Shown here one piece after another: positions 1-6,967 of a DNA stretch of 47,878 nucleotides. Source of the DNA: Clostridiales bacterium DTU083 (lineage in GTDB: Bacteria; Bacillota; Clostridia; Caldicoprobacterales; DTU083); NCBI GenBank assembly GCA_001512915.1, contig LFTC01000058.1, positions 50,825-98,702 on the forward strand, in the 5' to 3' direction. The position numbers and the translations under genes were made by a program. Numbering within the stretch: the stretch's first letter is position 1; each line of letters opens with the position of its first letter. The notes beneath the pieces were generated by a model. The model did no database searches and was not told the DNA's origin. It saw only the letters and a program-made list of their open reading frames with translations.

Positions 1-60
1 GGGCCTAAAAGCACATCGGAGGAACCTGATTCCAATGATGGTGAAAAGTCTGAAAACTAA
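1..60 (+). CDS. 3' end of an unidentified gene (partial)
   Basis: The first 60 bases read as an open frame from the window edge to a TAA stop, giving a 19-residue hydrophilic, acidic, serine-rich C-terminal tail. A terminator-like hairpin follows about 30 bases later, which fits a gene end here. The tail is too short and low in complexity to name a product, and the frame could be chance. Confidence 0.45.
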   Translation, partial: GPKSTSEEPDSNDGEKSEN

Positions 61-90
61 CACAGAATAAAGAAGATAAGCCTTAAATGC

Positions 91-118
91 AGGAGGTATG
101 TTTGATACATGCCTCTTT
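91..118 (+). terminator. Probable intrinsic terminator of the upstream partial gene
   Basis: An 11-bp stem (91-101 with 107-117, two G-U pairs) closes a 5-base loop and is followed by a short, interrupted T tract (TTTGCTTT). The weak T tract limits confidence. Confidence 0.45.
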
Positions 119-143
119 GCTTTATCTATGAAAATAGTATAAT
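117..143 (+). promoter_or_regulatory. Candidate sigma-A promoter for the nucleoside kinase
   Basis: A perfect -10 hexamer TATAAT lies at 138-143. The -35 is weak (TTGCTT at 117-122, 15-base spacer) and overlaps the preceding terminator. The kinase start is about 40 bases downstream. Confidence 0.45.
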
Positions 144-185
144 TTAGACATACTATGCCTGTATGTAGCAGAAAGGAGAGTTGAT

Positions 186-1841
186 ATGGCAGAAATGATC
201 CAGGTCAGCTTGAAGGATAAGTGTATTGAAGTTGAAAAAGGAACAACCCTGCTGGAATTGTTTTCCTGCAATATGGATACAGAAGAACCCTTGGTAGTTG
301 CAGCGAAGGTAAACAACCGAATGAGAGAACTGACATATCCTTTAATGGAAGACTGCAGAGTTGAACCAGTGGATTTGTCCATGAAGGATGGAGAACGTAT
401 TTATTCACGCAGTCTGGTGCTTGTATTCTTAAGGGCATGCAGAGAACTGTTTCCCGATTGCACGGTAACGGTGGAACATTCCTTCGGCGGAGGCATATAT
501 TGTGAAGTGCATGGCTGTGTTGCCTTGAGCCCCTTGGTAGTGGAGCGTATTGAGGAGCGCATGCGTGCCATTATAAACATGGATGAACCTATTGAGAAAA
601 AGGAAGTGTCCATTGAGGAGGCAAACAGGATTTTCCGCCAGATGGGCCTGGATGATAAGGTGGAGCTGATGAAATACCGCCGGGAAGAAACTATCAGCCT
701 GTATAAATGTGGTAATGTGATAGACTATCTATACGGCTATATGGTGCCGTCCACCGGGTATTTGAAGAAATTCGGCTTAAAATTCTATCTGCCCGGAGTT
801 ATACTGCAATACCCAAAACATGACGACCCAACCAAAGTACAGCCTTTTCAGGATAATCCCAAGCTGTTCACAGTATTCCGCCTGGCGGAGAAATGGTCTG
901 AAACTTTGGGAATCCGAAATGTGGCGGATTTGAACAAATGTATAGAGGAAGGCCGGGGTCCGGATCTGATCCGTATCAGTGAAGCGTATCAGGAAAAACA
1001 GATAGGAGCTATAGCCGACCGAATCGCACAGCATGCGGATGCGGTGCGCATTATTCTCATTGCAGGCCCGTCTTCATCGGGAAAGACCACTTTTGCACAA
1101 AGGCTGAGGGTTCAGCTTATGGTTAACGGTCTGCACCCCGTTCCTATATCCATGGATAATTATTATCTGGACCGGGATCAGATTCCTTTGGATGAAAACG
1201 GTGAGCAGGATCTGGAATCCATAAAGGCTTTGGATTTAAAACTTTTCAATGAGCATATGACTCAGCTGATTCAAGGCCAGGAAGTTGAAATTCCCCAGTA
1301 TAATTTTCTAACCGGCAAGAGGGAGTATAGGGGCAATATGATTAAACTGTCAGAAGATCAGCCTGTCATAGTGGAGGGGATTCATGGCCTGAATGAAAAA
1401 CTGACAGAAATGATTCCGGCTGAGAACAAATATAAAATATACATCAGTGCTCTGACTCAGCTAAACGTGGATGATCATAACCGGATACCTACAACCGATG
1501 TCAGACTGATTCGCAGGATGGTTCGGGACTATCATTTTCGTGGTGCTCCCATAGAGGAAACCCTGGCTATGTGGCCTTTTGTCAGAAGAGGAGAGGAGAA
1601 AAATATTTTTCCATTCCAGGAGTCTGCCGATATTATGTTTAATTCTGCTTTGCTGTATGAGTTGGCTGTATTAAAACCATATATACTGCCTTTGCTGGAA
1701 GAGATATCGGAGGACCATGAATTCTTCCCTGAAGTTAACCGCCTGAAGAATTTCCTTAAATATTTCCTGACCCTGGAGTCCAAATATGTACCAAACAATT
1801 CCATTCTCAGGGAGTTCATTGGAGGCAGTACTTTTGAATAA
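186..1841 (+). CDS. Nucleoside (uridine-like) kinase with N-terminal TGS/ThrRS-editing-like region
   Basis: This 551-residue protein combines an N-terminal region resembling the TGS and editing-type domains of threonyl-tRNA synthetase (about residues 1-200, with an HSFGGGIY stretch near 98) with a C-terminal phosphoribulokinase/uridine kinase domain. The P-loop GPSSSGKTT is at residues 294-302 and is followed by SMDNYY, a typical substrate-side motif of uridine kinases. The architecture and length match proteins annotated as nucleoside kinase in Clostridia. It probably phosphorylates a nucleoside using ATP in the cytoplasm; the exact substrate and the role of the N-terminal region cannot be read from sequence. 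The ATG start is preceded by AAAGGAGAG with good spacing. It appears to be a single gene with its own promoter. Confidence 0.85.
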   Translation: MAEMIQVSLKDKCIEVEKGTTLLELFSCNMDTEEPLVVAAKVNNRMRELTYPLMEDCRVEPVDLSMKDGERIYSRSLVLVFLRACRELFPDCTVTVEHSFGGGIYCEVHGCVALSPLVVERIEERMRAIINMDEPIEKKEVSIEEANRIFRQMGLDDKVELMKYRREETISLYKCGNVIDYLYGYMVPSTGYLKKFGLKFYLPGVILQYPKHDDPTKVQPFQDNPKLFTVFRLAEKWSETLGIRNVADLNKCIEEGRGPDLIRISEAYQEKQIGAIADRIAQHADAVRIILIAGPSSSGKTTFAQRLRVQLMVNGLHPVPISMDNYYLDRDQIPLDENGEQDLESIKALDLKLFNEHMTQLIQGQEVEIPQYNFLTGKREYRGNMIKLSEDQPVIVEGIHGLNEKLTEMIPAENKYKIYISALTQLNVDDHNRIPTTDVRLIRRMVRDYHFRGAPIEETLAMWPFVRRGEEKNIFPFQESADIMFNSALLYELAVLKPYILPLLEEISEDHEFFPEVNRLKNFLKYFLTLESKYVPNNSILREFIGGSTFE

Positions 1842-1846
1842 TCTGC

Positions 1847-1875
1847 TTTACAATTTATACGGCCATTGCTATAAT
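1847..1875 (+). promoter_or_regulatory. Strong sigma-A promoter of the corC-popT-capA operon
   Basis: TTTACA (1847-1852) and TATAAT (1870-1875) are separated by exactly 17 bases and start just 6 bases after the kinase stop codon. Transcription would begin near 1882, leaving a leader of about 180 bases before the first large gene. Confidence 0.8.
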
Positions 1876-1914
1876 ATACTGTAATATATATTCAATTAAG
1901 GTGGTGTAAGGTTC

Positions 1915-1980
1915 GTGGACGACGGTCCTGGTAGTACGGCCTGCTACTGGAAAAATAATGTTTGCAATATAAGACAATGA
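1915..1980 (+). CDS. Putative 21-residue leader peptide of an attenuator
   Basis: A GTG-initiated frame of 21 codons lies inside the leader of the CorC-type gene, with a purine/G-rich stretch (AAGGTGGTG, 1898-1906) 8 bases upstream that could act as a Shine-Dalgarno. An in-frame TAA at 1897-1899 fixes the 5' limit. The peptide begins with two Asp after the initiator, then G-P-G-S-T-A-C-Y-W. Its codons 1928-1950 can also fold as a 9-bp hairpin with a 5-base loop. The TGA (1978-1980) falls within the left arm of the following terminator, so a ribosome finishing the ORF would cover that arm. Translation is inferred, not proven; I do not recognise the peptide as a named family. Confidence 0.5.
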   Translation: MDDGPGSTACYWKNNVCNIRQ

Positions 1981-2030
1981 CCCCCTGTTAGCATTCATTT
2001 AACCGGGGTTAATTGTCTTTTTTTCTTTTT
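1971..2030 (+). terminator. Intrinsic terminator inside the corC leader (attenuator)
   Basis: AAGACAAT (1971-1978) pairs with ATTGTCTT (2012-2019) and continues as G-A-C-C-C-C with GGGGTT around one bulged A, for about 14 pairs in total. It is followed by T7, C, T6. It sits between the promoter at 1847-1875 and the gene at 2064, so full-length transcription of that gene requires read-through. The left arm overlaps the stop codon of the leader ORF. Confidence 0.85.
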
Positions 2031-2063
2031 TGATGATTTATTTTTCCACGGAGGTCGAAAATT

Positions 2064-3359
2064 TTGTTAACAAGTGTTTTGGTTATAGTCGTTCTGATAA
2101 TGCTTAACGCTTATTTTGCCGGCTCGGAAATGGCGTTGGTTTCAATTAATGAAACTAAAATCAGAATGATGATAGAGTCCGGCAATAAAAAAGCGGAATC
2201 CGTCAAAAATATGCTGAGTGAACCCAGCAAATTTCTGTCCACAATCCAGATTGGAATAACTCTGGCAGGTTTTCTTTCCAGTGCTTTTGCATCTGAAGCC
2301 TTTGCCGACAGGCTGGTAGAGTGGTTTTTGACAAGAGGAATAGGAATTAAAGCTTCTGTAATGAAACCCATTGCTGTAGTGGTTATAACCTTTATCCTTT
2401 CCTATTTCACATTGGTATTTGGAGAATTGGTACCCAAACGGCTGGCCATGCAGAATGCAGAGAAGCTTTCACTCAGAATTGTTGGTCCTCTTCGATTCCT
2501 ATCGGTCATCACCTCTCCCATTGTCAAGCTGCTCACCGTTTCCACCAATTTCTTTGTAAAATTGGCAGGAGGCAACCCCAATGCAGATGATGAAGAGGTT
2601 ACGGAAGAGGAAATCCGCATGCTCATTGATGTCGGGGAAGAAAAGGGCACAATAGACGAAATTGAAAAACAGTTTATAAATAACGTTTTTGAATTCGATG
2701 ACAAGGTTGCTGCAGATATTATGACCCACAGGACCAGGGTTGTTGCAGTTTCTATTGACTCCGCCCTGGATGATATTGTAAAAGTAATAGGTGATAAAAA
2801 ATATACCAGGATACCTGTATATGATGGGTCCATCGATAATATTGTGGGTATTCTGCATGTGAAGGATCTTTTATTGTATCTGGCCAGCAACGGCCTGAAC
2901 AGCTTTGATATACACAAGCTGATCCGTGCGCCTTACTTTGTGCCTGAGTCCAAAAAACTGGATGAATTGTTCCGCGAACTGCAGGTAAAAAAAGTGCACA
3001 TGGTCGTTGTGGTGGATGAATATGGAGGCACGGCCGGCATAATCACAGTAGAGGATCTGCTGGAAGAAATTGTAGGAAATATCTTTGATGAGCATGATGA
3101 AGAAGAGCTTAAATATGAAAAGATAGATGAATCCACCTATCTCTTTGATGGCTCCATCAGCCTGGAACAGGTGTCTGAGCTTATCAAGGTAGTTTTACCT
3201 GTGGATGATTACGATACCTTAAGCGGTTATATAATAGGGCAGCTGGGCCAGATTCCCAACCAAGGGGAAAAGCCTGTGGTAGAAATAGACAATCTGGTAT
3301 TTAAGGTAGAAGAAATCGAAGATAAAACCATATCAAGAATAAAAGTATGCAAAGCATAA
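2064..3359 (+). CDS. CNNM/CorC (HlyC) family transporter with CBS pair
   Basis: The 431-residue protein has the standard order of this family: an N-terminal DUF21/CNNM membrane domain (about 3-190, several hydrophobic segments, GELVPKR at 120-126), a CBS pair (about 215-335) and a C-terminal CorC/HlyC transporter-associated domain (about 345-428). Family members such as bacillary MpfA and bacterial CorC/CorB are linked to Mg2+ (or Co2+) export, so divalent cation efflux at the cytoplasmic membrane is the likely role. Older 'hemolysin' labels are probably misleading. The start is TTG, supported by GGAGG nine bases upstream. It is the first gene of a three-gene run and sits behind the leader ORF and terminator. 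Confidence 0.88.
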   Translation: MLTSVLVIVVLIMLNAYFAGSEMALVSINETKIRMMIESGNKKAESVKNMLSEPSKFLSTIQIGITLAGFLSSAFASEAFADRLVEWFLTRGIGIKASVMKPIAVVVITFILSYFTLVFGELVPKRLAMQNAEKLSLRIVGPLRFLSVITSPIVKLLTVSTNFFVKLAGGNPNADDEEVTEEEIRMLIDVGEEKGTIDEIEKQFINNVFEFDDKVAADIMTHRTRVVAVSIDSALDDIVKVIGDKKYTRIPVYDGSIDNIVGILHVKDLLLYLASNGLNSFDIHKLIRAPYFVPESKKLDELFRELQVKKVHMVVVVDEYGGTAGIITVEDLLEEIVGNIFDEHDEEELKYEKIDESTYLFDGSISLEQVSELIKVVLPVDDYDTLSGYIIGQLGQIPNQGEKPVVEIDNLVFKVEEIEDKTISRIKVCKA

Positions 3360-3381
3360 GTCGCAGGAATGGGGGAAACCA

Positions 3382-4194
3382 GTGATAGATTTTCTTAAAG
3401 GCCTGGTCATCGGGATAGGTGCAGTTGCACCTGGCGTCAGCGGAGGTACATTGGCGGTAATATTGGGCATCTACGAGAAGATTACTCATGCCATAGCTGA
3501 TTTATTCAATGAGTTTTGGAAAAAAGTGAAAGAATTTTTCCCTTTGGCTCTCGGCGGAGCAGTAGGCGTACTGGGGTTCAGCAATATTATCAATTATCTG
3601 TTTCACCATTATGAAGTGGAAGTAAAATATCTCTTTATAGGGCTGATGATTGGTACCTTTCCTGCTCTGCGCAGGCAGGCAGACAGGAAAGGTTTTAAAC
3701 TCTGGTATCTGATTCCCTTCATAGTTATGCTGGCTGCCGCCGTCTTGCTTTCGCCACAGTGGAGCTTTATTGCTGAAAAGAATTCTTCTGCTGAACTTCA
3801 TTTTCTAATGCTGGTGCTTTGCGGAGCAATAATCGGGTTTGGAACTATTATACCGGGAATCAGCGCCTCCTTCATACTTATGTATTTAGGCACCTATGGA
3901 ATTATGATGGAAGGAATTGCCCGGCTTAATCCGCTGGTTCTTTTGCCCGCAGGATTAGGCTTTGTAATCAGTGTACTGGGATTTGCCAAGCTGATTAACA
4001 TGCTGTTTGAAAAAGCATATGGATTTACTTATTATGCCATATTCGGCCTGACCGCCGGATCGATTCTTGCTATTTTTCCCGGTTTTGGAACAGGATGGCG
4101 GTATGTGCTGTGCTATCTGCTGCTGACAGCCGGATGCATTGTTTCATACTATTTGAGCAACCTTAACGGGAAATTAAAATTGAAAACCAAATAA
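3382..4194 (+). CDS. DUF368 membrane protein, PopT-like polyprenyl-phosphate transporter
   Basis: A 270-residue polytopic membrane protein with the DUF368 hallmark APGVSGGT near the N terminus and a second related loop (IIPGIS) about residue 155, consistent with an inverted two-repeat fold. DUF368 proteins (PopT) have been implicated in recycling undecaprenyl phosphate across the membrane for cell envelope synthesis. The start is GTG with a G-rich Shine-Dalgarno (GGGGGAA), 22 bases after the corC stop, so the two are probably cotranscribed. The family is clear; PopT activity is inferred. Confidence 0.85.
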   Translation: MIDFLKGLVIGIGAVAPGVSGGTLAVILGIYEKITHAIADLFNEFWKKVKEFFPLALGGAVGVLGFSNIINYLFHHYEVEVKYLFIGLMIGTFPALRRQADRKGFKLWYLIPFIVMLAAAVLLSPQWSFIAEKNSSAELHFLMLVLCGAIIGFGTIIPGISASFILMYLGTYGIMMEGIARLNPLVLLPAGLGFVISVLGFAKLINMLFEKAYGFTYYAIFGLTAGSILAIFPGFGTGWRYVLCYLLLTAGCIVSYYLSNLNGKLKLKTK

Positions 4195-4213
4195 GAAACG
4201 GAGCAGGGTCAAT

Positions 4214-5497
4214 ATGAGAAAAGCACACCTGCACAGGCTGGCCTGTGTATTTTTTATCATCACCCTGTTACTGACATCTTGTGTAACCGACCTGATTTTC
4301 AGACAGGAAAAAGCAGAAGAAACTCATAAGCCGATACAAACGGAAGCACCGGATATTAGTCAGCGGCCGCAAACGGATGTGCCTGCGGATTCACCCGCTG
4401 CTGTCCATACACCTTCGCCTGATCCCGTGCCTGCGTCCAGGGGGAGCACCAGGATAAACATAAGGGCTGTAGGCGATATATTGATGCACATGCCTCTGGT
4501 TGAAGCTGCACAGCAGGCTGACGGCAGCTATGATTTTACTCACATGTTTGAAGATATACGACCATACCTGAAAGGTGCTGACATAGCAGCAGCCAATCTG
4601 GAGACTACCATAAGCAATAAGGAAAAGGGATATGGGGGTTATCCCATGTTCCGTACACCGGAAGAACTGCTGCCGGCCTTGAAATATGCAGGCTTTAATC
4701 TGCTTACAACGGCCAATAATCATACCCTGGACGGCAGGGAATTCGGCGTTGAGTACACATTGGACAAGCTGGATGAATACGATTTTTATCATACAGGAAG
4801 CGCCCGGAGCCAGGAAGAGCGGGACCAGGTTCTGATTATGGACATCAATGATATAAAAGCCGGCATTCTTGCCTATACCTATGGCACCAACGGCATGGAG
4901 GTTACCATACCGGAAGAGAAGCTTCCCTATGTGGTAAACTATATTGACCAGGAAAAGATTGAACAGGATATTAAGCGTGCCCGGGAAGCAGGAGCTGAAG
5001 TACTGATTGTATGCATTCATTGGGGTGATGAATATGTCCGCCAGCCCAACGATTTTCAGATAGAAACTGCGGAATTTCTGGTTTCCCATGGTGTGGACAT
5101 TATTCTGGGCTGTCATCCCCATGTGCTGCAGCCAATGGAAAGACGTAAAGTAGTATTGGATGACGGCCTGGAAAAAGAGGTTTTTATAATTTATTCCCTG
5201 GGCAACTTCATATCCAATCAGCGGGACCGATACCGGGACAGCGGCGTAATAGTGGATATAGAAATTATTAAGGATTATGATAAAGGCACCATAGAATTGG
5301 GGGAAATCTCTTACACTCCCACCTGGGTATATGTATTTGAGAAAAACGGCAGGCGTGATTACAGGGTTTTGCCTGTAGGCCGGTTTATGGAAGAAGATAA
5401 AGGAGACATAAATGCTTCTGCCTTAAAACGTGTACAGGAAGTCTGGGCAGAGACTACGGATCACCTGGGTGAAGAGGGTTTTAAAATTAATAAATAA
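4214..5497 (+). CDS. CapA family lipoprotein (PGA_cap metallophosphatase-like)
   Basis: The 427-residue protein starts with a lipoprotein signal peptide whose lipobox LLTSC places the lipidated Cys at residue 23, then a Pro/Thr/Ser-rich linker to about residue 80. The CapA/PGA_cap domain follows, with the calcineurin-like metal motifs of the family: GD (87-88), N118, ANNH (167-170), HWGDEY (269-274), GCHPH (299-303) and SLGNF (338-342). The family is associated with poly-gamma-glutamate capsule synthesis or anchoring, but no capB/C genes are nearby. A general envelope role next to the polyprenyl-phosphate transporter is equally plausible. It is the third gene of the run and ends in a bidirectional terminator. 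Confidence 0.85.
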   Translation: MRKAHLHRLACVFFIITLLLTSCVTDLIFRQEKAEETHKPIQTEAPDISQRPQTDVPADSPAAVHTPSPDPVPASRGSTRINIRAVGDILMHMPLVEAAQQADGSYDFTHMFEDIRPYLKGADIAAANLETTISNKEKGYGGYPMFRTPEELLPALKYAGFNLLTTANNHTLDGREFGVEYTLDKLDEYDFYHTGSARSQEERDQVLIMDINDIKAGILAYTYGTNGMEVTIPEEKLPYVVNYIDQEKIEQDIKRAREAGAEVLIVCIHWGDEYVRQPNDFQIETAEFLVSHGVDIILGCHPHVLQPMERRKVVLDDGLEKEVFIIYSLGNFISNQRDRYRDSGVIVDIEIIKDYDKGTIELGEISYTPTWVYVFEKNGRRDYRVLPVGRFMEEDKGDINASALKRVQEVWAETTDHLGEEGFKINK

Positions 5498-5529
5498 GTC
5501 AAGGAAAATGCTTCCCTTGACTTATTTTT
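5493..5529. terminator. Bidirectional terminator between capA-like gene and folT
   Basis: A perfect 12-bp stem (AATAAGTCAAGG at 5493-5504 with its complement at 5515-5526) is followed by T's on the plus strand and preceded by A's that read as T's on the minus strand. It serves both convergent genes. Confidence 0.85.
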
Positions 5530-5551
5530 AGATAAAGAATCATATATTCAT

Positions 5552-6070
5552 CTATATCTTTATAGTATGGTATACATGCTTTAAAAACAGCTTTATTATC
5601 ACAACGTATACAGGCATAAGTATTAATGCAGCGATAATTCTGGGCGGAAGCAGAACAACAAGTGCCTGCCCTCCCATAATGCTCAGCCATAAGGTGTTGA
5701 GAATAAGCGAAGTAATTGTCTGGGTGATTAATATTGTCAGGGCTAGAGACACCCATGTCCATTTTTTGTTGAAAGCCTTAGCCATCAGCCCGGGCAGAAA
5801 GCCCGACAGGGCTGCGCTCAGGGTAAAACCTGGGAAATAGGCACCCAGCGGGTTGAGCGGATAACCCAGCAAGTCTGCCAGTACCCCGGTAAAAGCACCG
5901 TAAACCGGCCCCAGAGTTATTCCGCTGATTATAAGCGGAAGGTCGCCAAAGCTCAATCGCAGTGCAGGCATGCCGGCTATAGGAAATGTATGGCTTAGAA
6001 ACCTGGTAAATATGATGCTGAGAGCAATAAAAACCCCTGCTAAAGCAACCCTTTTTGTTCTGACCTTCAT
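5552..6070 (-). CDS. folT: Folate-family ECF transporter S component
   Basis: A 172-residue membrane protein with the signature of folate S components: LRLSFGDLPLIISG, then an LGP...G..AD..GYPLNP segment and a YFPGFT stretch. It would bind folate at the membrane and work with shared EcfA/A'/T modules encoded elsewhere, since no general ECF module is adjacent. The assignment is strengthened by the tetrahydrofolate riboswitch in its leader. The ATG is preceded by GGAGAGGAGGTG, which is part of the riboswitch expression platform. Confidence 0.9.
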   Translation of the reverse strand: MKVRTKRVALAGVFIALSIIFTRFLSHTFPIAGMPALRLSFGDLPLIISGITLGPVYGAFTGVLADLLGYPLNPLGAYFPGFTLSAALSGFLPGLMAKAFNKKWTWVSLALTILITQTITSLILNTLWLSIMGGQALVVLLPPRIIAALILMPVYVVIIKLFLKHVYHTIKI

Positions 6071-6080
6071 AAAAAATTAC

Positions 6081-6130
6081 ACCTCCTCTCCTTAGATTGG
6101 CATCTGTGCCACCTCCAAGGAGAGTGGTGC
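6081..6130 (-). promoter_or_regulatory. Expression platform of the THF riboswitch (Shine-Dalgarno switch)
   Basis: On the minus strand CTCTCCTT (plus coordinates 6117-6124) can pair with AAGGAGAG (6086-6093), which is part of the folT Shine-Dalgarno. The same upstream CTCC segment can instead pair with GGAGGTGG (about 6109-6116). The two pairings exclude each other, consistent with translational control. Confidence 0.6.
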
Positions 6131-6152
6131 ATATTATACTTCTCCTTAATAG

Positions 6153-6251
6153 TGGCAGCGGATGCGGAAGGGCATCGCGGACAAGTCTGTCCTTCGTTCA
6201 GGGGCAACATCCCATCCCCTGACACTTAACGCGCCATTCCTACTCTGCACG
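6153..6251 (-). promoter_or_regulatory. Tetrahydrofolate (THF) riboswitch aptamer
   Basis: Read on the minus strand this stretch carries the conserved THF aptamer pieces in order: GCAGAGTAGG, GCGTTAAGTG, GGGATGGGATGTTGCCCC, GAACGAAGGA, a CGCGATG segment and GCATCCGCTGCC, which closes the outer stem. It lies between a good promoter and a folate transporter S component, the expected context. Recognition is from memory of the consensus. Confidence 0.9.
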
Positions 6252-6262
6252 TGATTAAGTTA

Positions 6263-6291
6263 ATTATAGCAAAAACAATTATCCATTACAA
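6263..6291 (-). promoter_or_regulatory. Promoter of the folT riboswitch transcript
   Basis: On the minus strand TTGTAA (6286-6291) and TATAAT (6263-6268) are spaced by 17 bases. The predicted start near 6257 is just upstream of the aptamer. Confidence 0.7.
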
Positions 6292-6343
6292 CAGGTAGGA
6301 TTTTAAACTTTTATGGAGAATATGACTAATGGGGGGATAGAAT

Positions 6344-6922
6344 TTGAGCCATTTTTTTGCCTATCTGGCAAGAATGAAATTTATACAACGCTGGGGCCTT
6401 ATGAGGAATGTCCGGCAGGAGAACATTCAGGAACACAGCCTGCAGGCGGCCATGATTGCTCATAATCTGGCTCTTGTCAGGAACAAATGGTTTGGAGGCA
6501 ATGTGGATCCCTTAAGGGTTCTGATTCTGGCAGTTTATCACGAGGCAAGCGAAGTAATTACAGGGGATTTGCCTACCCCTATCAAATACTTTAATCCTGA
6601 AATCAAAAAGGCCTATAAGGAAATTGAAAAGGTGGCCAATTACAGGCTTTTATCCATGCTGCCGGAGGAGCTTAAAGAAGATTATGAATCAATCCTGATG
6701 CCTGGCGAGGAAGACAAGGAACATTGGCAGATAGTAAAGGCAGCGGATAAAATATGTGCTTATCTCAAGTGTATTGAGGAACTGAAGGCAGGAAACAGGG
6801 AATTTGAAAAGGCAAAAAATGCAATTTACAAGGACTTGGTTAATCTTAATCGTCCAGAAGTAGAATACTTTATGGAAAAGTTCTTGCCAAGCTTTTATTT
6901 GACCCTGGACGAGCTTAATTAA
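6344..6922 (+). CDS. yfbR: YfbR-type 5'-deoxynucleotidase (HD domain)
   Basis: The 192-residue protein aligns by eye along its whole length with E. coli YfbR: FAYLARMKFIQRW, LMRNVRQENIQEHSLQ, then ASEVITGDLPTPIKYF, and a C terminus ending PSFYLTLDEL. YfbR hydrolyses deoxyribonucleoside 5'-monophosphates in nucleotide salvage. The central metal motif reads HE (YHEASEV) where E. coli has HD, a conservative change of a metal ligand. The start is TTG behind a GGGGGG-rich Shine-Dalgarno at 6331-6336; no in-frame ATG fits the family N terminus better. Confidence 0.85.
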   Translation: MSHFFAYLARMKFIQRWGLMRNVRQENIQEHSLQAAMIAHNLALVRNKWFGGNVDPLRVLILAVYHEASEVITGDLPTPIKYFNPEIKKAYKEIEKVANYRLLSMLPEELKEDYESILMPGEEDKEHWQIVKAADKICAYLKCIEELKAGNREFEKAKNAIYKDLVNLNRPEVEYFMEKFLPSFYLTLDELN

Positions 6923-6967
6923 ATTAAATACATTATTGCAAAACTAACTAATAGAGGTGATGCAACA

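Noticed and set aside
1882-2063. Known riboswitch classes (M-box, yybP-ykoY, fluoride, ykkC) in the corC leader
   Set aside because: None of their conserved cores could be found; the short ORF plus terminator explains the leader better.
4391-5122. A 243-codon minus-strand frame antisense to the CapA-like gene
   Set aside because: The CapA motifs on the plus strand are unambiguous and the antisense product has no recognisable features.
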